In this document: piece after piece, positions 45,957 to 59,662 of the stretch
Numbering within the stretch: position 1 is the stretch's first letter
Layout: every line of letters begins with the position of its first letter
Assembly: GCF_022605725.1 (NCBI RefSeq)
Contig: NC_065555.1
Coordinates: forward strand, 22,802,774-22,866,773
Source: Anthonomus grandis grandis
Taxonomy: Eukaryota > Arthropoda > Insecta > Coleoptera > Curculionidae
Reading direction: 5' to 3'
Length of the DNA: 64,000 nt
Made by a program: the position numbers and the translations under genes
The notes under the pieces: generated by a model
Databases searched by the model: none
The model's input: only the letters and a program-made list of their open reading frames with translations
What the model was told of the DNA's origin: nothing

Positions 45957-47695
45957 AAGTATAGTCGCTTCGCTCCTATACTTTTGGTCCGTGGGGACCA
46001 GTTTGGAACCTTTAGTTCTTGTCAGTGATGGGCCTTAGAGGATTTCTTAAAAAAAATCGCAAATTATCAGGTGTACTTAGGTGAGGATAACGTTTATCTG
46101 CCAAGGAAAGAGAAGACCAGTTGTTGGGGTATCATGCTTCAAAGAACCATAATTTGTTATATAGTCGCGTTGTATGTCAATATACTGTCTTATATTTCAA
46201 ATATCTCTCAAAGTATATTAATTGTATCCTAAATAAAGCCTGAATACCAAATCCGAACAGAATCGGACCAATAGCAAAAAAGTTACGGTAGTCACGTGAC
46301 CTAGGCTGAAACTCAAATGTCAGTTAAGTATCTGTCATAATTTATTAGTTGTATCCTTAATAAACCATAAATACCAAATCCAGAGAGAAGTTCCCATAAG
46401 GGTCTATTTATTGAAATAGAACAAACGGGATTTTACGTCGATTTGTTTTAATTTTTCTTTTTATTTTAAAATGTAATAGTAATAAAATATCAAAAGAATT
46501 GACAGGAGGAGAATAAGAAATAAAAGAAACCATCAACGAATTGAATCGAAGCTATAGAAGCCGAGATATTAGTGAAAATGTGGGAAAAAACAAAAGAAAA
46601 CTGGTTTTTTCCCACGGTATCATTTTTTTTCTTAAAATAATTTATGACAAATTTTAGTTTTAGCCCTAAACTGGTAATTTTCACTAAAAAAACCCAAGAA
46701 AAAAAAAATTTTTTTTTGGTCGAAAATCGAAAGGGGTATACCCACGAAAAATTTCAAAAAAATGGTTTTTATTTTTTTATTAATAAACTATAAATCTGAC
46801 AACTTTTTGTATTAAATAAGAGTTCTTCGCTATATTAAGGGGTATTCGCCTGTTAAAACGAATCGGTTCTAGCTATTATACAATCGGAGAAAATTGGAAA
46901 AAACTATTAAACATAAATATCGAATTATCAAGAGCCCTATGGAAAAATTTCAATTTTTTATTTTTCTAACCTGTACTACTTCAGAGTATCTTTAAAAAAG
47001 ATTATTACCAATTTGAGTCTAAAATGAACGGAAAACCTATTTCTCTGCATTTTTCGATTTTCGAACAAAATCCGGGGTCAAAATGACCATTTTTTCCAAA
47101 ATATGCTCCGAATTCAAAATTTCTTTTTTCTGGTTAAAGACTATTCAAAAACTAATAAAAAAGCTTTATGACAAAATCTTCCACGATTTATACGAGTGCC
47201 ATAATATAAAGGGAAAAATTAGATTCCATAAGAGCCTATGTATAGGTATAAGACAACCGGGATTTTACGTCGATTTTTCTAATTTTTCAGTTTTATTTCG
47301 AAAGACAATTGTAATAAAATATAAAAAGAATTAATAGGAGGAGAATAAGGAATAATAAAAACCATCAACGAATTGAATCGAAGCTATAGAAGTCGAGATA
47401 TTAGTAAAAATGTGAAAAAAAATAAAAAAAACTCGTTTTTTTCCATGGTACCATTTTTTTTATTAAAATGATAATTGACAAATTAAAATGCAAGCTCTAA
47501 GTTGGCAATTTCCAGTAAAAAAAAACCCAAGAAAAAAAAATTTTTTTTTTGCTCCAAAATTGAAAGGGGTATAGCCATGAAAAATTTCGAAAAAGTGGTT
47601 TTTTTTTTTTCTAAATAAACTATAACTCTTACAACTTTTTGTCTTAAACAAAAGTTCTCAGGAATATTACGAGGTATTCGCCTGTCAAAATGAAA

Positions 47696-47711
47696 CTCTC
47701 ACGAGATGTGT
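47696..47711. other. Foreign 16-base string, probable sequencing barcode remnant (left)
   Basis: CTCTCACGAGATGTGT replaces the sequence expected from sister units (TCGGTTCTAGCTA between CGAA and TTATACAATCGG). From memory it is the reverse complement of the PacBio 16-base barcode ACACATCTCGTGAGAG (bc1003). A second near-identical string occurs 1,860 bp downstream. Confidence 0.75.
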
Positions 47712-49555
47712 TTATACAATCGGAGAAAATTGTAAAAAACTATTAAACATAAATATCGAAATATCAAGAGCCCTATGGAAAAATTTCAATTTTTTATTTT
47801 TCTATCTTGTACTACTCCAGGATACCTTTTAAAAAGGTTATTATCGATTTGACTCTAAAATGAACAGAAAACCTATTTATTTGCATTTATCGATTTTCAA
47901 ACAAAATCCGGCCCAAAATGAAAATTTTTCAAAACATGCTCCAAATTCAAAATTTCTTTTTCTGGCTAAAGACCATCCAAAAAGTAATGAAAAAGCTTTA
48001 TGACAAAAATTTTTCAAAATCTATAATAATGCTACAATATTACGAAAGAAGATAAGTCCCTTTAAAGCCTATGTATTCGAACCGATGACTTTTTAATTTT
48101 TTTTTTAAAGGCAAATTTAAGAAATAATTAACTAATTAAGATAAAAGGATAGGGTAATACAAAATATTATCTATAAATATATACATATCATCTAATAGCA
48201 GATTTCAATCAAATAGAAATTTTGATAGTCACGTGACCTAGAACTCAACATTTTAAAATTTTGTAAAAAATCAACAATTGCATCCTAAATAAACCCCAAA
48301 TTCCAAATTTGAACCCAATCGGATCAATAGCAAAAAAGTTATGGAAGTCACGTGACTTTAAAATTCAATATGTCAAATTCTGGCAAAATTTATTACTTGC
48401 ATCCTAAATAAAGCCTAATACTAAATTTCAACCCAATCGGATCAATAGCAAAAGAATTATGAAAGTCACGTGACTTTAAAATATAATTTGTCAATTATCC
48501 GTCAAAATTTATTAATTGTGTCCTAAATAAAGCATAAATACCCAAATTTGAACCCAATCGGACTCATAGCAAAAAAGTTACAATAGTCACGTGACCCGGA
48601 AGTCAAATGTCAAATATCTGTCAAAAATTAATAATTGCAATCCTAAATAAAGCCCAAATACCAAATTTGAACCCAATCGGACTTATAGCAAAAAAGTTAC
48701 AATAGTCACGTGACCCGGAAGTCAAATGTCAAATATCTGTCAAAAATTAATAATTGCATCCTAAATAAAGCCCAAATACCAAATTTGAACCCAATCGGAC
48801 TCATAGCAAAAAGTACTAATAGTCACGTGACCTTAAAACATAGTCATGTCAAATATCTGTTTAAAATTATTAATCTTATCCAAAATAGGTACTAGGTACC
48901 AAATTTCAACCAAATCGCACCAATACCAAAAAAGTTATGATACTCGACTAACCTTAAAAATCAATATTTCAAAAAATTTTTATTTATATCCCAAAAGCAA
49001 TGTTTAAGAATTGTTAACATATATTAATAATAACTAAATAGTAAAAACTCACCAATATCTAAATTATTATTTTAAATTAAATAGATCATTACGACTGACC
49101 CGTGTATATATTCGAATAATTTTAATAAAATAATCGGGCAAATTTCATTTCGTCTCACCCCGGTATAAAGACACTGACATTTCAAAAAAACGGCATTTTT
49201 CGAAGACGTCAAAATGTTTGCCGAATTTTCCTGGCCGCAATACACAATTTCCCCAATTGATATGCACAGATTCGGAAAGCCCATTCATTTTCTGATTCGG
49301 TGCTTCCTTTCCTGATCGTTTCCGGTTCATTTTCATTCATAATTTTACAAAAAACCCAACCAAGTCCCGGCCACCTGTCACGAGCAAAAAATTTGTATCC
49401 ACCATGCGTCAAAGTATTGTTCCCACCAGCCATTTCATCAGAGTTTAGGTTGACACCTCCAATTACCTGCAAAAACGCAAAAAAATGGACTTTTTTCATA
49501 AAATCGCATTTTTCGGGTACTTGTACTATCGCTGGAACCTTGAAATTTTAGTATA
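47712..49555. other. Low-quality assembled segment
   Basis: Compared with sister units there are many single-base losses or gains: GATAAGTCCC, AATAATTAAC, AAAGGATAGGG, AAATAGAAATT, GTGACCTAGAAC, AAATTCTGGC, CCTAATACTAA, AATACCCAAAT, TTGCAATCC, TAATAACTAAAT and CTTTCCTGATC. Other units do not show this density. The pattern is typical of uncorrected long-read sequence, and it breaks the 112-residue frame in this unit only. Confidence 0.8.
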
Positions 49556-49570
49556 CTCTCACGAGATGTG
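49556..49570. other. Foreign 15-base string, probable sequencing barcode remnant (right)
   Basis: CTCTCACGAGATGTG replaces the expected GTGTTGT between AGTAT and AAAACAAAATTTCGG. Same orientation as the copy at 47696. Confidence 0.75.
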
Positions 49571-50479
49571 AAACAAAATTTCGGATCCGTTAGATGTTGT
49601 TTAATCTTTTCACCATGTACAGGGACGTGACAAATGAATTAAACGCGAAAATTCAAATTGCTCAGAACCTATTAAAGTTGGAAGATTGTAATTTTACACA
49701 AATAATGGGGTTATTAAAGTATTTAATCCCTGAGAATATAAATGGTCCAGGTGCTACCACTGAAAAGTTATTAAATAAAAAGTGATTTTTAGGTCGGACC
49801 TTCATGGGTAAAGTTCATTATTGCTCGCCCTGTATGGTTCCCAAAAATTTCGGTTATATAGCATATAAAAGGTAAAAGATGAAGTTATTTTTTGAAAAAA
49901 AAAATTTTCCCAAAATAAGTATCGTTTGGCGGGAAATCCCAAAAAACTGAAAATGCCAGAACTCGTAAAATAAATTTTTTACAAAAAAAAGCTCCAAGTA
50001 TGTTAAATCTCTTATAAAATGAAGTCTTTTCGCCGAAACACTTTTTTTATAAAAATTTTTTTTTAGCCTCTGGAGAAGTTTGAATTTTTTTTTTAGTCAC
50101 TTTTGTTCGCTTATAACAACTCACCCTGTATACCGATCGGGCCCAAAAAGTATACAGACATGAATTACTATAAAGTCTTTTATGCCTAAAAATTTCAATT
50201 TTTTTGACAGCGTTAAAATTGAGATCTCGTGCAAAAATGAATTTTGACCGGTTTTTTTTACGAATTTTTGACTTTGAGACAGTACCGCTCCGTTTGGTGG
50301 TACCGGAAAAAAAAATTGTTTACGGATTTATCATTCTCAATGTATTGAGAGACCCTATGCCAAATTTCATCGTTTCGCTATCCATACAGCCAAAGATATG
50401 AATTTTTATTTCCAAAAAAACACGATTTTTCGGACCCGAGGTCGCGTGCATAATATAGTCGCAGACGCTCCTATATAAC

Positions 50480-53400
50480 AAGTATAGTCGCTTCGCTCCT
50501 ATACTTTTGGTCCGTGGGGACCAGTTTGGAACCTTTAGGTCTTGTCTGTGAAAAGCCATAAGGGAATTTAAAAAAACAATCAAAAATTATCAGGTGTACT
50601 TAGGTGAGTCAGGGAGGCTAACGTCTACCTGCCAAGGAAAGAGAGGACCAGTTGTTGGGGTATCATGCTTCAAAGAACCATAATTTGTTATATAGTCGCG
50701 TTGTGTGTCAATATACTGTCTTATATTTCAAATATCTGTGAAAGTATATTAATTGTATTCTAAATAAACCCCAAATACCAAATTCAGCAGAATCGGACCA
50801 TTAGCAAAAAAGTTACGGTACTTGCACTTACGGTCACCTGACCTAGGCTGAAACTCAAATGTCAGTTATCTGTCATAATTTATTAGTTGTATCCTAAATA
50901 AACCATAAATACCAAATTCAGAGAGAAGTTCCCATAAGGGTCTATTTATTGAAATAGAACAAACGGGATTTTACGTCGATTTGTTTTAATTTTTCTTTTT
51001 ATTTTAAAATGTAATAGTAATAAAATATCAAAAGAATTGACAGGAGGAGAATAAGAAATAAAAGAAACCATCAACGAATTGAATCGAAGCTATAGAAGCC
51101 GAGATATTAGTGAAAATGTGGGAAAAAACAAAAGAAAACTGGTTTTTTCCCACGGTATCATTTTTTTTCTTAAAATAAATTATGACAAATTTTAGTTTTA
51201 GCCCTAAACTGGTAATTTTCACTAAAAAAACCCAAGAAAAAAAAAATTTTTTTTTGGTCGAAAATCGAAAGGGGTATAGCCACGAAAAATTTCAAAAAAA
51301 TGGTTTTTATTTTTTTATTAATAAACTATAAATCTGACAACTTTTTGTATTAAATAAGAGTTCTTCGCTATATTAAGGGGTATTCGCCTGTTAAAACAAA
51401 TCGGTTCTAGCTATTATACAATCGGAGAAAATTGGAAAAAACTATTAAACATAAATATCTAATTATCAAGAGCCCTATGGAAAAATTTCAATTTTTTATT
51501 TTTCTAACCTGTACTTCTTCAGAGTATCTTTAAAAAAGATTATTTCCAATTTGACTCTAAAATGAACGGAAAACCTATTTCTTTGCATTTTTCGATTTTC
51601 GAACAAAATCCGGGGTCAAAATGACCATTTTTCCAAAATATGCTCCGAATTCAAAATTTCTTTTTTCTGGTTAAAGATCATTCAAAAACTAATAAAAAAG
51701 CTTTATGACAAAATTTTCCACGATTTATACGAGTGTCATAATATAAAGGGAAAAATTAGGTTCCATAAGAGCCTATGTATAGGGATAAGACAACCGGGCT
51801 TTTACGTCGATTTTTTTAATTTTTCAGTTTTATTTCGGAAGGCAATTGTAATAAAATATAAAATGAATTAACAGGAGGAGAATAAGGAATAATAAAAACC
51901 ATCAACGAATTGAATCGAAGCTATAGAAGTCGAGATATTAGTAAAACTGTGAAAAAAAAAATAAAAGAAAACTCGTTTTTTTCCACGGTAGCATTTTTTT
52001 TCTTAAAATGATAACTGACAAATTATAATGTAAGCCCTAAGTTGGCAATATCCATTAAAAAAAACCCAAGAAAAAAAAATTTTTTTTTTGCTCCAAAGTC
52101 GAAAGGGGTATAGCCATGAAAAATTGTGATTAAATGGTTTTTATTTTTTTCTAACTAAACTATAACTCTGACAACTTTTTGTCTTAAACAAAAGTTCTAG
52201 GGAATATTACGAGGTATTCGAATGTTAAAACTAATTGATTATAGCTATCACAGATTCGGAGAAAATTGTAAAAAACTATAAATTATAAATATCGAATTAT
52301 CAAGAGCCCTATGGAAAGATTTCATTTTTTTATTTTTCTATCTTGTATTACTTCAGGATACCTTTCAAAAAGGTTATTATCGATTTGACTCTAAAATGAA
52401 CAGAAAACCTATTTATTTGCATTTATCGATTTTCAAACAAAATCCGGCCCAAAATGAAAATTTTTCAAAACATGCTCCAAATTCAAAATTTCTTTTTTTT
52501 GGCTAAAGACCATTCAAAAAGTAATGAAAAAGCTTAATGACAAAAATTTTCAAAATCTATAATAATGCTACAATATTATGAAAGAAGATAAGTTCCCTTT
52601 AAAGCCTATGTATTCGAACCGATGATTTTTTTATTTTTTTTTGAAAGGCAAATTTAAGAAATAATTTAACTAATTAAGATAAAAGGAATAGGGTAATACA
52701 AAATATTATCTACAAATATATACATATCATCTAATAGCAGATTTTAATCAAATAGGAAATTTTGATAGTCACGTGACCCTAGAACTTAATATTTTAAAAT
52801 TTTGTAAGAAATCAATAATTGCATCATAAATAAACCCCAAATTCCAAATTTGAACCCAATCGGATCAATAGCAAAAAAGTTATAGAAGTCACGTGACTTA
52901 AAAAATTCAACATGTCAAATTTCTGTCAAAATTTATTACTTGCATCCTATATAAAGCCTAAATACTAAATTTCAACCCAATCGGAACAATAGCAAATAAG
53001 TTATGGAAGTCACGTGACTTTAACATTCAATATGTCAATTATCTGTTAAAATTTATTAATTGTATCCTAAATAAAGCATAAATACTAAATTTGAACCCAA
53101 TCGGACTCATAGAAAAAAAGTTACAATAGTCACGTGACCCGGAAGTCAAATGTCAAATATCTGTCAAAAATTAATAATTGCATCCTAAATAAAGCCCAAA
53201 TACCAAATTTGAACCCAATCGGACTCATAGCAAAAAAGTACCAATAGTCACGTGACCTGGAAGTCAAATGTCAAATATCGGTCAAAAATTAATAATTGCA
53301 TCCTAAATAAACCCCAAATACCAAATTTCAATCAAATCGGACAAATAGGAAGAAAGTTAAGGTAGTCACGTGACCTTAAAACATAGTCATGTCAAATATC

Positions 53401-55017
53401 TGTAAAAATTTATTAATCTTATCCGAAACAGGTACTAGGTACCAAATTTCAACCAAATCGCACCAATAGCAAAAAAGTTATGATACTCGACTAACCTTAA
53501 AAATCAATAATTTCAAAAAATTTTTATTTATATCCCAAAAGCAATGTTTAAGAATTGTTAACATTTATTAATAATAAATTAAATAGTAAAAACTCACCAA
53601 ATATCTAAATTCTTATTTTAAATTAAATAGATCATTACGACTGACCCGTGTATACATTCGAATAATTTTAATAAAATAATAGGGCAAATTTCATTTCGTC
53701 TCACCCCGGTATAAAACCACTGACATTTCAAAAAAACGGCATTTTTCGAAGACGTCAAAATGTTTGCCGAATTTTCCTGGCCGCAATACACAATTTCCCC
53801 AAATGATATGCACAGATTCGGAAAGCCCATTCATTTTCTGATTCGGTGCTTCCTTTCCCTGATCGTTTCCGGTTCATTTTCATTCATAATTTTACAAAAA
53901 ACCCAACCAAGTCCCGGCCACCTGTCACGAGCAAAAAATTTGTATCCACCATGCGTCAAAGTATTGTTCCCACCAGCCATTTCATCAGAGTTTAGGTTGA
54001 CACCTCCAATTACCTGCAAAAACGCAAAAAAATGGACTTTTTTCATAAAATCGCATTTTTCGGGTACTTGTACTATCGCTGGAACCCTGAAATTTTAGTA
54101 TGTGTTGTAAAACAAAATTTCGGATCTTTTAGATGATGTCTGATCTTTTCACCATGTACAGGGACGTGACAAATGAATTAAACGCGAAAATTCGAATTGC
54201 TCAGAACCTATTAAAGTTGGAAGATTGTAATTTTACACAAATAATGGGGTTATTAAAGTATTTAATCCCTGAGAATATAAATGGTCCAGGTGCCACCACT
54301 AAAAAGTTATTAAATAAAATGTGATTTTCGGGTCGGACCTTCATGGGTAAAGTTCATTATTGCTCGCCCTGTATGGTTCCCAAAAATTTCGGTTATATGG
54401 CATATGAAAGGTAAAGGATGAAGTTATTTTTTGAAAAAAAAAATTTTCCCAAAATAAGTATCGTTTGGCGGAAAATCCCAAAAAACTGAAAATGCCAGAA
54501 CTCGTAAAATAAATTTTTTACAAAAAAAAGCTCCAAATATGTCAAATCTCTTATAAAACGAAGTCTTTTCGCCGAAACACTTTTTTTATAAAAATTTTTT
54601 TTTAGCCTCTGGAGAAGTTTCAATTTTTTTTTTAGTCACTTTTGTTCGCTTATAGTAGCTCACCCTGTATACGGATCTGGCCCAAAAAGTATACAGCTCT
54701 TAAGCTCCCACCGACCCTTATGTCCTAAAAATTTCAAGTCGTTTAAAAGCTTTTTATTTGAGTTCTCGCACCCGAAAGGAATTTGACCCATTTTTTTACG
54801 AATTTTTGACTTTGAGACAGTACCGCTCCGTTTGATGGTACCCGAAAAAAAATTCGTTTACGGATCCATCATTCCCAATGTATTGAGAGACCCTATGCCA
54901 AATTTCATCGTTTCGCTAGCCATACAGCCAAAGATATGAATTTTTATTTCCAAAAAAACACGATTTTTCGGGCCCGGGCTCGCGTGCATAATATAGTCGC
55001 AGACGCTCCTATATAAC
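50480..55017 (+). repeat. Array unit 10 (full)
   Basis: Head to 50974, A1 50975-51805, A2 51806-52620, 119-bp repeats about 52745-53510, core about 53630-54327, tail to 55017. The head palindrome is altered: an inserted CTTGCACTTACG precedes GGTCACCTGACC near 50830. The core and tail (53,750-54,830) are almost identical to unit 2 (16,310-17,390), although the units are 37 kb apart. Confidence 0.94.
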
Positions 55018-58000
55018 AAGTATAGTCGCTTCGCTCCTATACTTTTGGTCCGTGGGGACCAGTTTGGAACCTTTAGGTCTTGTTTGTGAAAAGCCATAAG
55101 GGAATTAAAAAAAAAAATCAAAAATTATCAGGTGTACTTAGGTGAGTCGGGGAGGCTAACGTTTACCTGCCAAGGTAAGAGAGGACCAGTTGTTGGGGTA
55201 TCATGCTTCAAAGAACCATAATTTGTTATATAGTCGCGTTGTGTGTCAATATACTGTCTTATATTTCAAATATCTCTCAAAGTATATTAATTGTATCCTA
55301 AATATAGCCTGAATACCAAATTCGAACAGAATCGGACCAATAGCAAAAAAGTTACGGTAGTCACGTGACCTAGGCTGAACCTTAAATGTCAGTTATCTGT
55401 CATAATTTATTAGTTGTATCCTAAATAAACCATAAATACCAAATTCAGAGAGAAGTTCCCATAAAGGTCTATTTCTTGAAATAGAACAAACAGGGATTTT
55501 ACGTCGATTTGTTTTAATTTTTCTTTTTATTTTGAAAAGTAATAGTAATAAAATATCAAAAGAATTGACAGGAGGAGAATAAGAAATAAAAGAAACCATC
55601 AACAAATTGAATCGAAGCTATAGAAGCCGAGATATTAGAAAAAATGTGGGAAAAACAAAAGAAAACTGGTTTTTTCCCACGGTATCATTTTTTTTTCTTA
55701 AAATAATTATTGACAAATTATAATGTAAGCCCTAAGTTGGCAATTTCAAGTAAAAAAAACCCAAGAAAAAAAAAATTTTTTTTTGGTCGAAAATCGAAAG
55801 GGGTATAGCCATGAAAAATTGCGAAAAAATGGTTTTTATTTTTTTAAAAATAAAATATAACTCTGACAACTTTTTGTCTTAAACAAAAGTTTTCGGGAAT
55901 ATTACGAGGTATCCGTGCGTTAAAACGAATCGGTTCTAGCTATTATACAATCGGAGAAAATTGGAAAAAACTATTAAACATAAATATCGAATTATCAAGA
56001 GCCCTATGGAAAAATTTCAATTTTTTATTTTTCTAACCTGTACTACTTCAGAGTATCTTTAAAAAAGATTATTACCAATTTGACTCTAAAATGAACGGAA
56101 ACCTATTTCTTTGCATTTTTCGATTTTCGAACAAAATCCGGGGTCAAAATGACCATTTTTCCAAAATATGCTCCAAATTCAAAATTTCTTTTTTCTGGTT
56201 AAAGACCATTCAAAAACTAATAAAAAAGCTTTATGACAAAATTTTCCACGATTTATACGAGTGCCATAATATAAAGGGAAAAATTAGGTTCCATAAGAGC
56301 CTATGTACAGGGATAAGACAACCGGGCTTTTACGTCGATTTTTTAAATTTTTCAGTTTTATTTCAAAAGGCAATTGTAATAAAATATAAAAAGAATTAAC
56401 TGGAGGAGAATAAGGAATAATAGAAACTATCAACGAATTGAATCGAAGCTATACAAGTCGAGATATTAGTAAAAATGTGAAAAAAAATAAAAGAAAACTC
56501 GTTTTTTCCCACGGTACCATTTTTTTTCTTAAAATTATAATCGACAAATTATAATGTAAGCCCTAAGTTGGCAATTTCCAGTAAAAAAAACCCAAGAAAA
56601 AAAAAATTTTTTTGCTCCAAAATCGAAAGGGGTATAGCCATGAAAAATTGTGAAAAAATGGTTTTTATTTTTTTCTAAATAAACTATAACTCTGACAACT
56701 TTTTGTCTTAAACAAAAGTTTTCGGGAATATTACGAGGTATCCGAATGTTAAAACGAATTGATTATAGCTATCACAGAATCGGAGAAAATTGTAAAAAAC
56801 TATTAAACATAAATATCGAAATATCAAGAGCCCTATGGAAAAATTTCAATTTTTTATTTTTCTATCTTGTACTACTCCAGGATACCTTTTAAAAAGGTTA
56901 TTATCGATTTGAATCTAAAATGAACAGAAAACCTATTTCTTTGCATTTTTCGATTTTGAAGCAAAATCCGGGCTCAAAATGAGCATTTTTTTAAAATATG
57001 CTTCGATTTCAAAATTTCTTTTTTCTGGCTAAAGACCATTCAAAAAGTAATGAAAAAGCTTTATGACAAAATTTTTCAAAATCTATAATAATGCTACAAT
57101 ATTATGAAAGAAGATAAGTTCCCTTTAAAGCCTATGTATTCGAACCGATGATTTTTTAATGTTTTTTAAAAAGGCAAATTTAAGAAATAATTTAACTAAT
57201 TAAGATAAAAGGAATAGGGTAATACAAAATATTATCTATAAATATATAAATATCATCTAATAGTAAATTTCAATCGAATAGGAAATTTTGATAGTCACGT
57301 GACCCTAAAACTTATTATTTTAAAATTTTGTAAAAAATCAACAATTGCATCCTAAATAAACCCCAAATTCCAAATTTGAACACAATCGGATCAATAGCAA
57401 AAAAGTTATGAAAGTCACGTGACTTTAAAATTCAATCTGTCAAATTTCTGTCAAAATTTATTACTTGCATCCTAAATAAAGCCCAAATACAAAATTTCAA
57501 CCCAATCGGATCAATAGCAAAAGAATTATGAAAGTCACGTGACTTTAAAATATAATTTGTCAATTATCTGTTAAAATTTATTAATTGTATCCTAAATAAA
57601 GCATAAATGTCAAATTTGAACCCAATCGGACTCATAACAAAAAAGTTACAATAGTCACGTGACCCGGAAGTCAAATGTCAAATATCTGTCAAAAATTAAT
57701 AATTGCATTCTAAATAAAGCCTAAATACTAAATTTTAACCCAATCGGAACAATAGCAAATAAGTTATGGAAGTCACGTGACTTTAACATTCAATATGTCA
57801 ATTATCTGTTAAAATTTATTAATTGTGTCCTAAATAAAGCCCAAATACCAAATTTGAACCCAATCAGACCAATAGCAAAAAAGCTACAATAGTCACGTGA
57901 CCTGGAAGTCAAATGTCAAATGTCTGTGAAAAATTCATAATTGCATCCTAAATAAACCCCAAATACCAAATTTCAATTAAATCGGACTCATAGCAAAAAA

Positions 58001-59662
58001 GTACCAATAGTCACGTGACCTTAAAACATAGTCATGTCAAATATCTGTAAAAATTTATTAATCTTATCGGAAATAGGTACTAGGTACCAAATTTTAACCA
58101 AATCGCACCAATATCAAAAAAGTTATGATACTCGACTAACCTTAAAAATCAATAATTTCAAAAAATTTTTATTTATAACCCAAAAGCAATCTTTAAGAAT
58201 TATTAACATATATTAATAATAAACTAAATAGTAAAAACTCACCTAATATCTAAATTTTTATTTTAAATTAAATAGATCATTACGACTGACCCGTGTATAT
58301 ATTCGAATAATTTTAATAAAATAATCGGGCAAATTTCATTTCGTCTCACCCCGGTATAAAGACACTGACATTTCAAAAAAACGGCATTTTTCGAAGACGT
58401 CAAAATGTTTGCCGAATTTTCCTGGCCGCAATACACAATTTCCCCAATTGATATGCACAGATTCGGAAAGCCCATTCATTTTCTGATTCGGTGCTTCCTT
58501 TCCCTGATCGTTTCCGGTTCATTTTCATTCATAATTTTACAAAAAACCCAACCAAGTCCCGGCCACCTGTCACGAGCAAAAAATTTGTATCCACCATGCG
58601 TCAAAGTATTGTTCCCACCAGCCATTTCATCAGAGTTTAGGTTGACACCTCCAATTACCTGCAAAAACGCAAAAAAATGGACTTTTTTCATAAAATCGCA
58701 TTTTTCGGGTACTTGTACTATCGCTGGAATCCTGAAATTTTAGTATGTATTGTAAAACAAAATTTCGGATCCGTTAGATGTTGTTTGATCTTTTCACCAT
58801 GTACAGGGACGTGACAAATGAATTAAACGCGAAAATTCAAATTGCTCAGAACCTATTAAAGTTGGAAGATTGTAATTTTACACAAATAATGGGGTTATTA
58901 AAGTATTTAATCCCTGAGAATATAAATGGTCCAGGTGCTACCACTGAAAAGTTATTAAATAAAAAGTGATTTTCAGGTCGGACCTTCATGGGTAAAGTTC
59001 ATTATTGCTCACCCTGTATAGTTCCCAAAAATTTCGGTTATATGGCATATAAAAGGTAAAAGATAAAGTTATTTTTTGAAAAAAAAAATTTTCCCAAAAT
59101 AAGTATCGTTTGGCGGAAAATTCCAAAAAACTGAAAATGCCAGAACTCGTAAAATAAATTTTTTACAAAAAAAAGCTCCAAGTATGTTAAATCTCTTATA
59201 AAACGAAGTCTTTTCGCCGAAACACTTTTTTTATAAAAATTTTTTTTTAGCCTCTGGAGAAGTTTCAATTTTTTTTTTAGTCACTTTTGTTCGCTTATAA
59301 CAACTCACCCTGTATACCGATCTGGCCCAAAAAGTATACAGTTCTTAAGGCCCCACCGACCCTTATGTCCTAAAAATTTTAAGTCTTTTAAAGGCTTTTT
59401 ATTTGAGTTCTCGCGTCTGAAAGGAATTTGACCCATTTTTTTACGAATTTTTGACTTTGAGACAGTACCGCTCCGTTTGGTGGTACCGGAAAAAAAAATC
59501 GTTTACGGATCCATCATTCTCAATGTATTGAGAGGCCCTATGCCAAATTTCATCGTTTCGCTAACCATACAGCCAAAGATATGAATTTTTATTTCCAAAA
59601 AAACACGATTTTTCGGGCCCGGGCTCGCGTGCATAATATAGTCGCAGACGCTCCTATATAAC
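55018..59662 (+). repeat. Array unit 11 (full)
   Basis: Head to 55502, A1 55503-56333, A2 56334-57150, 119-bp repeats about 57275-58140 with seven palindromes (57295 to 58011), one more than other units, which explains its greater length (4,645 bp). Core about 58265-58968, tail to 59662. Confidence 0.94.

Larger units (their letters stand above)
45957..50479 (+). repeat. Array unit 9 (full, contains suspected artefact)
   Basis: Head to 46436, A1 46437-47268, A2 47269-48085, 119-bp repeats about 48210-48960, core about 49075-49787, tail to 50479. Two foreign 15-16 base strings lie at 47696 and 49556, and the stretch between them has an unusual number of one-base indels compared with all sister units. 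Confidence 0.93.

Noticed and set aside
49209..49499. 96-codon minus-strand frame unique to unit 9
   Set aside because: Created by the missing C near 49313 inside the suspected low-quality segment.
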